Program-made: the position numbers and the translations under genes
Notes under the pieces: model-generated
Seen by the model: only the letters and a program-made list of their open reading frames with translations
Told to the model about the DNA's origin: nothing
The model's database searches: none
Source of the DNA: Rhizomys pruinosus
Taxonomy: Eukaryota; Chordata; Mammalia; Rodentia; Spalacidae
Direction: 5' to 3'
DNA length: 64,000 nt
Assembly: GCA_009823505.1 (NCBI GenBank)
Contig: VZQC01012403.1
Coordinates: 516,300-580,299, forward strand
In this document: piece after piece, positions 45,658 to 57,915 of the stretch
Layout: every line of letters starts with the position of its first letter
Position numbering within the stretch: position 1 is the first letter of the stretch

Positions 45658-48600
45658 GTTTTTTTTTCACATAAATTTATTTATTTATTTTTAACAAATC
45701 TAGACCCGTGTTCCCGCTCATTCCCCCACCCTGCCAGAGCTCATGCATTCTGCCAAACATGCTTTCCATCTCTCAGTCTTTCTCAGTATTTTCCATGGGG
45801 AAGTTGACTGTTTTGAGCAGAAGTTCACCATCTCAGTCAGTTCTTTGATGCAGTCTTTTCTGTTGTTGTTGTTGTTTCCAAAATGTATTATGCCCAACTG
45901 CTTTGTACAAAAGCTCAGGGGGCCCTACACAAGAATACTTACAACGGGTGGTTGACACTAGCATCCACAGATGGGGATACCATCCGTTGTTTGTTTTCTG
46001 GGACTGTGGTTACTTTCACTCAGCATGATTGTCGCTCTAGCTCCAGCCATTTTTTTTTTTCCTGCAAAGCTCGTGATGTCGTCTTTCTTACTGCTGCATA
46101 GAACTCCATTGTGTAGATGACCACCCCCCATTTTCTCTATCCACTTGTTCAGTTGAGGGGCACTTTAAGATTGGTTCCAGCTCCTTGCTCTTTGAAGAGA
46201 GCTGCAATAAACTTGGCCGTGCATGTATCTCTGGTGGCGCATAAGTCTTGAGGGTACATGCCCAGGAAGTGGTAATGGCTGGGTCGGGTGGCAAGTTCAT
46301 TCCCAGTCTTCCCGGGTTCTCCCACTGCTTTCCATATTGGGTGTAAACGAGTTTACATTCCCACCAGCAGTGGATGGTGTCTCCCTTTCCCCACAACCTT
46401 CCAGCAGCTTGGTATCATTTGTTTTCTTGGATCTAGCCAGTCTTATTGGAAGTAAGATGATATCTTAAAGTGGTTTCATTTTCATTTCCTTAATGATTAG
46501 TGATGTGAGCAGTTCTTGAGGTGTTTCTCAGACATCTCTAATTCCTCACATTGTGAATCCTCTGTTCAGTTCTTTGCTCCATCTATTGGCGGCGTCATGA
46601 TTTGTTTTCTTTTTTCTTTGTTTTTGAGTAGTTTATATATTCTGAAATCAATGCTTTGTCAGATGTCATCTGCAAGTGAAGGTTTCCTTCCCACTCTGTG
46701 GGATTTCTTCTCCACTTCTTGATTGTTCTTTTGTGATCAGAAGAGCTTTTGAAGTTTGATGAGGTCCCATTTTGTCAATTGTCGACCTTAATTCTTGTGC
46801 AGCTGCTGTCTGATTTAGGAAGTCTTTCCTACGCCTTATTGTCTGTAGTCTGCTGCCACTTTTTCTTCATCCACCTCAAGTTTGGGGGGTTTCATACTTG
46901 AGGGTTTTAATCCATCTGGAGTGACTTTTTACAGGGTGAGAGGTAGGGTTTCAAATTTCATTCTTCTTAAGTGTGTTTTTTTTCCCCAAGACTGGGTGCA
47001 TTCGTTTTGCCAACACCACTTGCTGAAGATGCTGTCTTTTCTCCATTGTGGTTTCTTTGCCCCCTTTCAAATATGAGATGGCTGAAATTTTCTGTGCTCA
47101 AATTTGGATCTTCGGTTTTGTTTCCATTGGTCAACAGGTCTGTTTTTTGCCAGACCAGGCCTGTTTTTCTTGACTATAGCCCTGTAGTATACTTTAAAAT
47201 CTGTGTAATGGATCCCTCCGTGTAAGCTCTTTTCACTCAGGTGCTGATTTGGTATTCGGGGTCTTTTTGTTTTGTTTTCCCAATAATTGAAGTTTAAGAA
47301 CTTTTGTTTCCAAGAGCCTGTGAAAAGAACTCTTGGGGATTTTGATTGGATTGCATTAAATCTATACACGAGATTTTGTAAAATGTGACATTTTTACATG
47401 TTAATTTCCCAACCCATGAGAGCATGGGAGGTTTCCATCTTCTGAGGTCTTCTTCAATTTCTTTCTTTAAGGGTTTAAAATTTTTGTTGTCAGAGGTTCT
47501 TTGGTGTCTTTGGTTAAGGTTTGTTCCTAGGTATCTTATTGTTTTTGAGGCTATTGTGAGTGGCGAAGGTCTCTTTGAATTCTTCTCCAGTTGCTTGTTC
47601 TTGGTGTAAAGAACAGGCCATTGATTTTTTAATGGTTTAATTTGGATCCTGCCACTTTGCTTGAACCTGTTAATGTTTCTAGGAGTTTTCTGGGTGGAGT
47701 GTTTTTATGCATCCCTAAGTAACAATCATATCATCAAGCAATTAAGCAGTGATAGTTTGACTTCCTCTTTGTGCTCTTTTTCCAATAGTCCTCCTTTCAA
47801 TATCCTTTTCTTGCCTTATTGCGTGTTTGCAAGGTGTTTCAAGCACTATATGAAGAGGGAGTGGTGACAGGGGGCAGCCTTGCCAAGCTTCCTACCTTTT
47901 AAAGGGAATGTTTCTGTCATTTCCCTCATTTAGGATTGATATTGGCTGTGGGTTCCTGTAATATGGCTTTGATTACCATTGAGGAATGATACCTCCTCCA
48001 ATTCCCTAGACTTTAAGCATGAAGGGATTGCTGGACTTTTGTCAAAAGCTTTTTTTCAGCATCAATTGAGATGATGGTTGTCGGTTTTTGTCTTTGATTC
48101 CGTTTATGTGTTTGATGATTTATTGATTTTCATATAGTTGAACCATCCCTGCATCTCTGGTATGAATTACAACTTGGTCATGATGGATGATCTTCTTGAT
48201 GTGGTGTTCTGTATGACGTTTTGCCAGTATTTGTTTAGAATTTTGGCATCTTGTGTTCTGAGGGAGATGGGTCTAATAATTCTCCCTTTTTAGTTGGACT
48301 TTGCCTGGTTTTGGTAATTAGAGTGATTGTTGGCTCATAGAAGGATTTGGGGGAGAATTACCTCTGATTGTATACTTTCTAAACAGTTTCAGAAAAATAA
48401 TGGTTGTAGGTCTTTTTGAATGTTTATAGAATTCTGCTGTGAAACGTCTGTGGCCTGGGCTTTTTTAGTTGGGAGGATTCTTTACTAATTCCTCTATTCT
48501 TCATATGTGTTATGGGTCTGTTTTAAGCTGCTGGTCTCTTCTTGGCCAAGCTTTGGTGATTCCCAGGATTTCAGATATTCATCCATTTCTTCAGGTTTTC

Positions 48601-48780
48601 AAACTTTGTAGGAATATAGGTTCTTTGTAATTCCCATATAATTTCTGATCTTTTCCTGTCCGTTGTGATATTTCCCTTTCTCTTTTTTTGATTGTTTTTT
48701 TTTTTTTTCTTCTTGCTTTTTTGTTAACTGGGCTAGAGGTCTGTCTATCTTGTTATTCTTTCAAAAGAACCAACTTTTGG
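45658..48780 (-). pseudogene. Younger L1: 3' UTR and 3' part of ORF2, antisense
   Basis: It starts with the T-run that is the poly(A) tail (45659-45668), then the 3' UTR (45690-45900), then a long antisense ORF2 region. ORF2 phrases such as tccatctattggcggcgtca, aatccatctggagtgacttt, acactatatgaagagggagt and tagttgggaggattctttac read, on the minus strand, as the reverse transcriptase and C-terminal parts of the L1 replication protein. Frames are broken in many places. The segment ends at 48780, where the element inverts; its 5'-most codons read as the KSWFF-like ORF2 segment. Confidence 0.85.
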
Positions 48781-49575
48781 TTCTTGAAAGATCGAGAAGC
48801 TCCAAAAAAAAATAGAACACTAAAGAAATCAGAAGAGGAAATGAAAAAGGATATCAAACACTCCTCCATTCAAGAGGAAAGAGAATGAAAAAAGCCTCAG
48901 AAGCAGAAATGGAGGAAGCAGAAATATCAGACCTGGAAGATAACACAGAACAACTAAAAAACCTCAAGGAAAGATTATGAAAAATTTAAAAATACACAAA
49001 AAACGGAACAACCAGGAGCTGCGGACACTATGAAAAGATCAAAACTCTGCATCATAGGAAATAGAGAAAGGAGAAGAATCCCAAGAGATGGTATTGATCA
49101 GATCCTGAACAGAATAATAGATGAAAACTTCCCCAAATAAAAAGGACAAACACAAACCAATACAAGAAGCACATAGAACTCCAAACAGACAAGACGTCAG
49201 AAAGAAATTCTCCACACCACATCATAATTAAAATGCTAGTCACCCAAAACAAAGACAAATCCTTAAAGCGACAAGAGAAAAACAATAAATGACCTATAAG
49301 GGGAAACCTATCAGAATAACAACGGACTTCTCAACGCAAACGATGAAGGCAAGAAGAACCTGGAGCCAAGCCATTCCCAGTGTTGAGGGACAATGGATGC
49401 CAGCCCAGGTTAACTATACCAGCAAAAATGTCAATCATAGTGGAAGGAGAGAGGAAAATCTTCCATGACATAAACAACTTGAAAGATACATGTCCAGGAA
49501 AACAAACCCTTCAGAGAATACTTGAAGCAATCCAAAGAACAGAAGAAAGGAGCAACCAAACCCCAGCCACCTAGA
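48781..49575 (+). pseudogene. L1 ORF1 remnant in the inverted 5' segment
   Basis: From gaaagatcgagaagctccaa it reads the Lys/Glu-rich coiled coil of L1 ORF1p, the same stretch as at 73-95 antisense. It ends with a better preserved C-terminal domain at 49380-49574 (CQPRLTIPAKMSIIVEGERK, then FHDINNL). That is the RNA-binding C-terminal domain of L1 ORF1p. Several frameshifts lie between. It has lost its start through 5' truncation. Confidence 0.85.
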
Positions 49576-49639
49576 AGGAGAAATCAATAAAAGCATAACT
49601 GCAGAAGTAGAAAACCTAAATCAAAACCGCAGATGGATA

Positions 49640-50735
49640 ATAGGCAAAAGGAAGCAACACAAAACCTATCAGTCATAACCTTAAATATTAATGGACTAAA
49701 TTCCCCAATCAAAAGACATAGACTGGGAGATGGATTAGGAAACAGAATCCATCGATATGCTGTCTACAAGAACATGTCTTACCCTTCAAGGACAGCACCA
49801 CCTTAAAGTGAAGGGATGGAAAAAAATATTCCAAGCAAATGGTACCAAAAAGAAGCAAGGTGTTGCTATTTAATATCGGAATAAAATAGACTTCAAAGTA
49901 AAGAAATCAGAAGAGACAAAGAAGGCCATTACATTCTCATCAAAGGAACAATCCACCAAGAAGATTTCACAATTATGAATATATATGCCCCAAATTCTGG
50001 TGCACCAAACTTTATAAAGACAATTCTCCAGGACCACAAGTCACAGACTAACCCCAACACACTCATAGTGGGAGATTTCAATACCCCACTGAGTCCTTTG
50101 GATAGGTCAACAGGACAAAAAATAAACAGAGAGACATCCGAACTGAACGATATGATACACCAAATGGACCTCATAGACCTCTACCAACATTCCATCCTAA
50201 TACCAGAGAATACACTTTCTACTCTAGCACCCCACGGAACATTCTCCAAAAATGACCAACATCCTGGGACACAGAAGAAAACCTCTACAATACAAAAAGA
50301 TTGAAATAATTCATGCTTCCTGTCAGACCACAGTGCAATGAAGCTCAATCAACACCAGGACAAGCCCTCCTGCCTACAAGAACACATGGAGACTAAACAA
50401 CACACACTCTTGAATAATGAATGGGTCAGGAAGAGATAAAGAAAGAAATAAAAAAACATTCTGGATGAATGACAATAGACAATACAACACAACAAAACCT
50501 ATGGGATAACCTTAAAAGCGCCTAAGAGGGAAGTTTATAGCCCTGGGTGCCTACATTAGAAAAACAATAAAGAACACAAGTGAATGATCTAAAAAAGCAG
50601 CAAAAAAAAAAAAAAAAAGCACTTGAGAGGCAACAACAGATGAACCCTAAATGCAACAGACAGGAAGAAATAACAAAAATCAGAGCAGAAATCAATGAAA
50701 TAGAAACAAAGAAAACAATACAAAAAAATCAATGA
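49640..50735 (+). pseudogene. L1 ORF2 endonuclease-domain remnant in the inverted 5' segment
   Basis: The order is the ORF2 start region (ISVITLNINGLNSPIKRH equivalents near 49670-49720), then at 49975-50300 the frame MNIYAPNSGAPNFIKTILQD and the motif IVGDFNTPLSPLDRS. GDFN is the conserved apurinic-type endonuclease signature of L1 ORF2p. It ends at ...KKTIQKINE just before the right target duplication. Frameshifts and stops (for example before 49975 and after 50300) make it non-functional. Confidence 0.88.
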
Positions 50736-50749
50736 AGCAATTTGATATG

Positions 50750-51390
50750 TTTTAATGTAGTTTTATAGTAGTATCAGGTACTATATTTACTAAAAAAGAA
50801 AAATACTCAGTTTGCATTACAAATAAGGATTTGGTGCTAGGATCAACAGATGAGGAAGACCATACATCATTTGTTTTTCTGGGACTGTGTTACTTCACTT
50901 AGTATAACGGCTTCTAGTTCCATCCATTTACCTGCAAAGTTCATGTCATCTTTCTTTACCACTGCATAGAACTTCATTGTGTCTTTATCCATTCTTCAGC
51001 TGAGAGACACTTGTGTTGCTTCCAGCTCTTTGCTATTTTGAAGAGAGCTGCAGTAAACATGGTTGTGCATGTATCTCTGCAATAGGATGAGTCTTGTGGG
51101 TATGACTGGGTCAGGTGGTCGGTTCATTTTGGGTGCTTTAAGAGTTCTCCACACTGCTTTCCATAGGGGTTACATGAGTTTGCATTCCCACCAACAGTGA
51201 TGAGTGTTCCCCTTTCCCCACAACCTCTCCAGCATTTGGTATCATTTGTGTTCTTGCTCATAGCCAATCTTATTGGGGTAAGATGAAATCTTAAAGTGGT
51301 TTTACTCTATATTGCCTTAATAATTAGTGATGTTGAACACTTTTTAAGATATTTCTCAGCCATCTTTTCTTCTTTATTTGTGAAGTCTTT
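50750..51390 (-). mobile_element. Older L1, 3' portion, antisense (right part of split copy)
   Basis: tggtgctaggatcaacagat, ttctgggactgtgttacttc, ttcattgtgtctttatccat, gagagctgcagtaaacatgg and caacctctccagcatttggt parallel the younger copy at 45950-46500. It was continuous with 45240-45643 before the younger L1 landed. Confidence 0.75.
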
Positions 51391-51611
51391 GGGACTGGAA
51401 AGACTGGTTAGTAGTTAAGACTACAGGCTGTTCTTACACAGGACCTGGGTTCGATTCCCAGCACCCAGATGGCTGCTAACAACCATCCATAACTCCAATT
51501 CTAGGGAATCCAGGACCCTCTTCTGACCTCTGCAGGCATGCACGACATGGGTGCAGTTACATACATATATGCAATACATTCATACACATAAAAATAATAA
51601 CTAAAATACTT
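51391..51611 (+). mobile_element. B2-type SINE, diverged
   Basis: gggactggaaagactggtta, ggttcgattcccagcaccca and tctgcaggcatgcacgacat with an A/T-rich tail. Directly followed by a second SINE. Confidence 0.87.
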
Positions 51612-51626
51612 AAAAAAAACCTTTGT

Positions 51627-51864
51627 GGGGCTGGAGAGATGGCCTAGCTGTTAAGAGCGCCGACCGCTCTTGCAGAGGACCCGGGTTCGATCCCCAGCAC
51701 CCACGTGGCGGCTGAGAAACATCTGAAACTCCAATTCCAGGAGAGCTCCAGTTCCAGGGGAATCTGACACCCTCTTCTGACCTCCACAGCATTGCACGAC
51801 ACGGGTGCACAGACCTGCATGCAGACAGTACATTGATACACATACAGAAATAAATAAAAAATAA
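51627..51864 (+). mobile_element. Young B2-type SINE with internal duplication
   Basis: A full-length copy bracketed by aaaaaaaacctttgt at 51612-51626 and 51865-51879. It has ttccaggagagctccagttc and tail acagtacattgatacacata. It forms a direct tandem with the older SINE before it. Confidence 0.94.
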
Positions 51865-51884
51865 AAAAAAAACCTTTGTACTTC

Positions 51885-52690
51885 CAAAGATACAATTAGA
51901 AAAGTGAAGTCACCACATGACAGAAATTACTTGTAAATTAGGTGACTGATAAGGGATTTGTTTCCAAATATATAGACTTCTTACAACTCCATAATAAGAT
52001 GACAAATAGCACAACTAAACTAGATAAAAAGATTTGAACAGGTATTTCTCTAAAGAAGATATACAAATGGCTAGTATGTCAAAAGTCGTCTGGTATCATT
52101 AGTCATTAGGGAAGTGAAAATTAAAATAACAATATGATAAAACACATCCCACTAAAATGCTTGTAATTCAAAAGGCAGGCTATGCCAAGTGCTGGTGTGG
52201 ATGTGGAGAAGCTGGGTCCTTGTACAATGCTGAATGGTCCAGCCACTAGGAAACACATGCATCGCATTGGTAGTTTCTTGAAATGTGATTTCTACTCATA
52301 GAGACCTACCCAAGCTCAATTAAAGCAAATGTCTACAAAGTTCTATATGTAATTGTTCGTAACTGCTTTCTTCATAATAATCAGAAACTGGAGACATTCT
52401 AAATATATCCATCATCTCATGAGAAAAATTCATCAGATCCAACCAATGAAGTTCTATTTGGCAATGAGACAGATTGCAGAAGTAGGCTAGTCTCCAAGCA
52501 GCACTGAGTTAAAGGAGCCAGGTGCAAAATTTACAATTGTATGCTATTTTAATGAAATGCCTAGAACAGGTGAATTTATAGAGATAGAAAGTAGATGAAT
52601 GGTTGCCGACAGCTGAGGTTGGGAGTGGGGATTAATTGTAGATGTGATTAATGTAGTGTAGATTAAATTGTAAAACTTTGGGGAGGTTGT
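51885..52690 (+). mobile_element. Old L1 ORF2 3' end and 3' UTR (sense), continuation
   Basis: ggtatttctctaaagaagat, atacaaatggctagtatgtc, gtgaaaattaaaataacaat, gctggtgtggatgtggagaa and atagaaagtagatgaatggt follow the order of the C-terminal ORF2 region and 3' UTR of old mammalian L1 copies. This is the continuation of 43715-44940 after the nested insertions. Confidence 0.75.
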
Positions 52691-53157
52691 GATTGAAAAT
52701 CCCTAAGCGTGTATTGTGGGGATAGTTGATGGTTGTGTAACTTTATAAGTCTACTAAAGACTGCTGCATTGTGTGTTATCACCAATAAATTTTATAGGAC
52801 ATCAATTAGGCATCAACAAACTGCTTGCTTCTTTCTTAAGACATACATCTCTTAAAGCCCTAGGACTAGAGTGGTACAGGTGTTTCACTTGGAGAGGGGA
52901 GGTTATGGCTGGGATAGTCCTGGCTACAGAGAACCCAGCCTGCCAGCCTCCTCAGGACTTGCTCCCCGGAATGTCTGTGCCTGGCTCACAGGCAGCACAT
53001 GCCTTCTCCTGTCTTGGGCCCTTCTCTCTTCTCCCTTGCCCTCTCCCCCTATAGAAGACACATTCTAAGCTAGTGATGACTCCTGGGTCCGGAACTCCAT
53101 CAATGATGTTGTCTTGGCCCAGTGGACTTTAGAATTTGGCCTCCTCTAGCCCTGAAA
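52691..53157. other. Intronic sequence without identifiable feature
   Basis: Includes a polyadenylation-like aataaa at 52785, which is probably incidental. Confidence 0.35.
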
Positions 53158-53159
53158 TA

Positions 53160-53625
53160 TATATGTGTAGTTGCCAGCTTTCTGTTGCTGTGACAATGTA
53201 GCTGGGAAAGTAACTTAAAATAAGGAAAGGCTCGCTTTGGCTCTGTTGCTTGGGGCCTGTGGGAATGTGGCAAAGAAGTTTCTTTTCTGTTGTCTTGATA
53301 AAATACACAGACAAAAAACACTTTGGAGAGAAAGGGTTTTACTTTTATTTTTGGCTTTCTGTCATGGTGGGGAAGGGACTGCAAAGGTGTGAGGCCAGCC
53401 TGTCACATTGTATCCGCAGTCAGGAAGCAGAGAGAGAACAGGAAGTAGGACCAGGCTATCAAACCTCAAAGCCCACCCCCAGTGATGTACTTCCTCCAGC
53501 ATGACTCCACAAGACTCCGCCTCCTAAAGCTTCCATAACCTCCCCAAACAGCATCACCAGCTGGGGACCAAGTGTTCAAACACACGGGCCTTCAGGGGAC
53601 AGTTCATACTCAAACCACAGCAGGA
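53160..53625 (-). mobile_element. Rodent LTR-type interspersed repeat(s), antisense
   Basis: A partial copy (53160-53255: tttctgttgctgtgacaatg, ggaaaggctcgctttggctc) is followed by a fuller one starting tcttttctgttgtcttgata. The second continues tctttctgtcatggtgggga, tcaaagcccacccccagtga, cctccccaaacagcatcacc and gacagttcatactcaaacca. It is the subfamily seen at 11529. Confidence 0.5.
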
Positions 53626-55224
53626 TCCCAGTGTTCTCCTCACAGGCTTGCCCCCAGTGACCTAACTTCCACTAGGCACGACTTCTAAAGGTTCCAAAGG
53701 TGTCATAGATGAATGACCAGACTTTAACATATAGCTGTTGTGGGACATTTAAGATCCAAGCTATAACCCCAAAATCATGGATTGCCACAGAGCCCTGCCC
53801 AAATGCTGTTTCTTTTTCTGTGCCAAACTCACTAGGGGCTGCTGGAAAGTATGGTGGGGTGTCTAGCCAACAACTTTTCAATCACACTATTGCCTCTGCA
53901 AAGCCTTCCCTTACTTGTAACCTGAAACCGTACTGGGGCCAAGCCTTACCCACCATAGACCTGTGAGAGAGTACCCACCCAGCACTTGTCCTCCTGGTTA
54001 GAAACTCAGGTCGACTGGGCCACATGGAGTCCCAACTGCCTGGGCAGCACCTTCATAAAGAAGAACTCAGCTCTTCCCTCCCTTCACCTTGGCTTTGACC
54101 CGACTACCCGTCTCTGTCAGGCCAGGCCCCTCATCCTGGTGCTGTCCTTGCTTTCTGCAGTTAGCATGGAGTCCCAGGCTTTCAAGCCCTGCTTAGGATC
54201 AGCCTTATCTGTCTTTTGACCACTTCCTCCTAAGGGAGTATGGGTAGAAAAGCACAGGGCTAGAAGCCAGGAAAAGAAGCCCACAGGCTGGAGAGGGATC
54301 CTTGGGAAGAGGCCACGTGCTAGGCTGGGAAGGCTGTGGTCACAGGGAAAGGGGCTTTGGCAAGAGACGGGGACAACTCAGAGACTCTAGGGAGATCCAT
54401 GCCTTGCTCGGGACAACCTGGAGACTCTAAGGAGGTTCGTGATTTGCTGAGAGAAGTTCAAAGCAGAAAAGTCAACCTCATCATGATTGTGCATCTTGTA
54501 ACGGTCAGAAGCAGCCGTGGTCTGGGAGAGACGGCCCTGACCCTCAAGACTGAGGAATGGAACCTTTCTTCCCACGGCCAAGTATCGTGTGGAAGCAGCT
54601 GTCCAGGGGAGAGCGAGTATCTCAAGGCTCGGGTGCATTTCCAACACACCCTCCCTGGGGAGAGGAAGTTAGCACCGAGCACAGCTGAGCTCATATGAAG
54701 ATGGCTCCAGAAAGTCCTAGAAAACCAGTTTTAAAAATAAATCCCAGCAGCTGCTCAGAATCGTGATGCCTTCTGCTCTTGGGCCAAGTTGAAGCTATCA
54801 AGAGACAGAGTGGAGTGCAGGAAAGGCAACTCTGGCTCACACATGCCCTGGGTTTGAGACCATGAAGTGCTTACAAATTAGAGATGGGAAGGCGAGCACC
54901 TGAGCCGCCTTTCTTCAAGTGTGTGACACATTCTGTTTTTTTGGATAAATAGCCATGGATTGTACGTGGGATACATTACAGGCACAGTTCCTCGTGGTTT
55001 CCAAGATTCAGAGATTCATTTAATCTATTTCTAGTCTTCTCTGGACCACGAGAAAATTTTACGCATCCCCTGACAATGGCAGCGAGGGATTTAATTAATA
55101 AGTGATATGTCAGATGAAGGCAGAGATATGACTTTAGAGATTCTAAGATAAGTGTTTTGAACTTCAAGATGTAAGCTCTAGCTTAATGTTTTATAGTCCT
55201 GAGTTGAATAGCCACTGGGATCGG

Positions 55225-55390
55225 AAACATTTATTCTTCCCACGAAAGGCACTCTGCTGTGAAGACTAAGGCTCCACAGCCAAACGGCCTCTGTCCACAT
55301 CCATGTGCCCTTTGCTAGCTTTTCAACATCTCTGAAAAACAGAGGAAGCAGTACACCTAGCCCATAGTGTTGCTGAGAGGACGACGCAGG
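55225..55390 (+). mobile_element. Probable MIR SINE
   Basis: tgctagcttttcaacatctc, tgaaaaacagaggaagcagt and acctagcccatagtgttgct fit the downstream half of MIR. Weak upstream. Confidence 0.4.
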
Positions 55391-56624
55391 ACAGTCCATA
55401 TAGAGTATTTCCTTTAGCTGATAAGGGGTTAGTTCCCTGCAAATGGTTCTATTGTTTGGTATTGAGTAACTCCTATATCCAACAGGTTATAAGGCCATAG
55501 AGCAAAGATGAGATAACACACACCCTATGTCCTTAGGGTCCCTCTCTAACTAGAGAGGTACAGAATACAACTGAGGCCCCTCCAGTGCTCGGAATGTCAG
55601 TAGAGTCAGGAGAGGGACCTTCTGACCTCAGATCAGGGCTCCATGTACACTCCAAGAAGGATGAGTGAGGATGTTCTGGTAAATGAGGCTGGAGGACTGG
55701 TCTGGAGGATTAGGAGGAGCTGAGAATGTGTCCAGCTGGAAATGAGTGGATGCCCTGGAGATCCAGGGCAGAAGGAGATAGCAGCAAAAGGGTGGCAGGG
55801 CTGGGCACCGAGGAGCCGAGGATGGCAGTTGTCTTAACAGGAGCTGAGCTGCACCTGCATTTAATACCATGGCGTGGACACACGTGCAGCATGGAACACA
55901 TTCCTTCCTTCCTCACTGCAACCTGAGAGTGGGTCTGTCCCTATCTTCATTCTCCAGGTGAGTGTGATGTGCCGAGGCCCTTTGCCAACGGGCTGCACAC
56001 AGTGCAGAGATGAGTCCTTCCCAGGTCACCCGCAGGGCAAATACATCACTGAAGATGTGCCGGGAAGCTTGGCTTTGACTGTGTGCCAGCATTCACACAA
56101 AAGAATGGCAAATAGTTGTCAGAGAAAGTCCGGCAATGGAAGGAGAAAGTGGGAAGGTGAAGGTCTCTGAGGATGGCTATAGTAACATCTAGCCCCCCAA
56201 AGCAACCAGTGGCCTCGTATCAGCATGAGTTTGTGAGAAAACCCACTGCACCAACAGACTGTGTGAGTGTGGACTGCTGTATAGTCAGCTCCCACAAGGG
56301 CTTTTTCTGGCCTGGGGAGGGTCGTGCTGCCTCCTGAAAGATCTGTGGTGACAGAGGACGTCCAAGGATGGCACAGGTCAGCAGAGTCAGACAGCACGTG
56401 TGCATGCCTGCTGCGTGCATGTCCAGGTCCATCTGAGTAAACAGTGTCGGAGGACAGAGGTGTGGCCATGTCTCACCACCAGCCTCCTTCCCACACCCCC
56501 AGTCACCATTACTTCCCATGTTCTGCCAGTGGACCCAGCTTGCCTCTTCCCCAGCCTCAAGCAGAGGAGGGGGCAGAGCAGGCACAGTGTGGGGGTCATT
56601 CCACCTGAACGTAGGCATCATCAG

Positions 56625-56720
56625 TGTGAGTGTGAATCTTGCCACCTGGAACATCTGAATGTTGAGCAACTCACTCGACCTCTCCGAGGCTCACCATGAA
56701 GATTCAATGAGATGACTGTG
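56625..56720 (+). mobile_element. Probable MIR SINE
   Basis: tgaatcttgccacctggaac, gagcaactcactcgacctct and gaagattcaatgagatg are MIR-like in order and spacing. Confidence 0.5.
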
Positions 56721-57789
56721 ATCCTTGACTGTTTGCCTCAGTTCCTCAGAGGGCTGAGTCCTGGGATTTGTTTCTAATCCTCACAAAAACTCTACAGGTG
56801 CGAATTAGTCTCCACAAAGCAAGAGCCTTTATAAAGCCACCGACTGTTTGACAAGTGGAAGCTGCCATCATCTGCGGAACCTTTCATTTCAGGTGACAGA
56901 AAAGCCAGCCTTACCCAGGAGGGGCTCTGCTGACCTCCAACTGGGACGCTGGGTGGGCTCCGCCCCATGCAGGAACTCAGAGTGCTGGGATGGTGGCTTT
57001 CTCTCTGCACCCTTCTCTGGGAAGTGCTGACTGCAGGGGGCCGCTTGTCCCCAGACCAGGCCGACTCTCTCAGAGAAGGGAAAAGGCCCAAGCCACTCAC
57101 CCACCATCTATATGAAAATGCTCTTCTTTCCCAACCAGCGAACACAACCTGGACTTCTCCATCAACATTCCAGGCTGGGCCTAGGAAAGATGATGCTGAG
57201 CGGGGCGCGTGGTCAGTGACACTCAAACGAGTGGCCCAACGTAAGGCGGACGGCTACCAACGACCTCTCCCTTTATTACCATGACACATGACCATGATGC
57301 TGTCTATTATCCAAATATTAATGAGACGTGAAACCAATCTTACAAGTTAGGTCTCAAAAGTTTTAACATCACAGAAAAATACTGGTCTGAAAAAGCCTGT
57401 GCTTCAGAATTCATGAGCTGCTGGTAGAGGAGCTGGCAGAGGAAGGGACAAGCCTTAGTGGCTACAGAATCAGTTTGTATGTATCTCTACCACTGAACAA
57501 CTGGGGTGATGTAACCCACTTATGAGTGGCCATGGGGAGGTCGTGGGTAGGGAGATGCCTTGACAACCATCTCACAAACAAGCAACTTTTATCCTCGTGT
57601 TCAGAATATGTACATGAAAAGGTCATAGCTAGGGCAGAGGCAACAAGAAATAATGCACTGTGACTGCAGGGGTCTGGTAGCCCTTTCTAGAGACTCCAGT
57701 TTCACCACAGAGAAAGAAGCCTGCCCTGTTCTCAACGCAGGCACCGAGAGAGCAGATTCTCCAGCAACTATTAGGATGTCGACACTGTA

Positions 57790-57915
57790 AAATAATGATG
57801 GGACACCCGTTAAGTGATTACCATGTGCCAAGCACAGTTTGACATGCTTAATATATATTGCTCATTTAATAATACAGTCAGGATATGGGGGTCACCATTA
57901 GGTGACACTAATCAC
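57790..57915 (+). mobile_element. Probable MIR/L2-type remnant
   Basis: gattaccatgtgccaagcac, acatgcttaatatatattgc and tcatttaataatacagtcag match the common motif of old mammalian MIR/L2 repeats. Confidence 0.55.

Larger units (their letters stand above)
45658..50735 (-). mobile_element. 5'-inverted (twin-primed) L1 insertion
   Basis: About 5.1 kb in all, bracketed by the 14-bp direct repeat agcaatttgatatg at 45644-45657 and 50736-50749. The 3' half (tail, 3' UTR, ORF2) is antisense and the 5' half (ORF1 to early ORF2) is sense. The two halves are nearly complementary at their junction. The inverted part ends at IQKINE, and the non-inverted part starts at the codons that normally follow, so little or no L1 sequence was lost. 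It is 5'-truncated within ORF1. Confidence 0.88.

Noticed and set aside
49975..50304. Intact endonuclease gene
   Set aside because: The GDFN-containing frame is only a fragment of L1 ORF2; stops and frameshifts on both sides show it is a dead copy.
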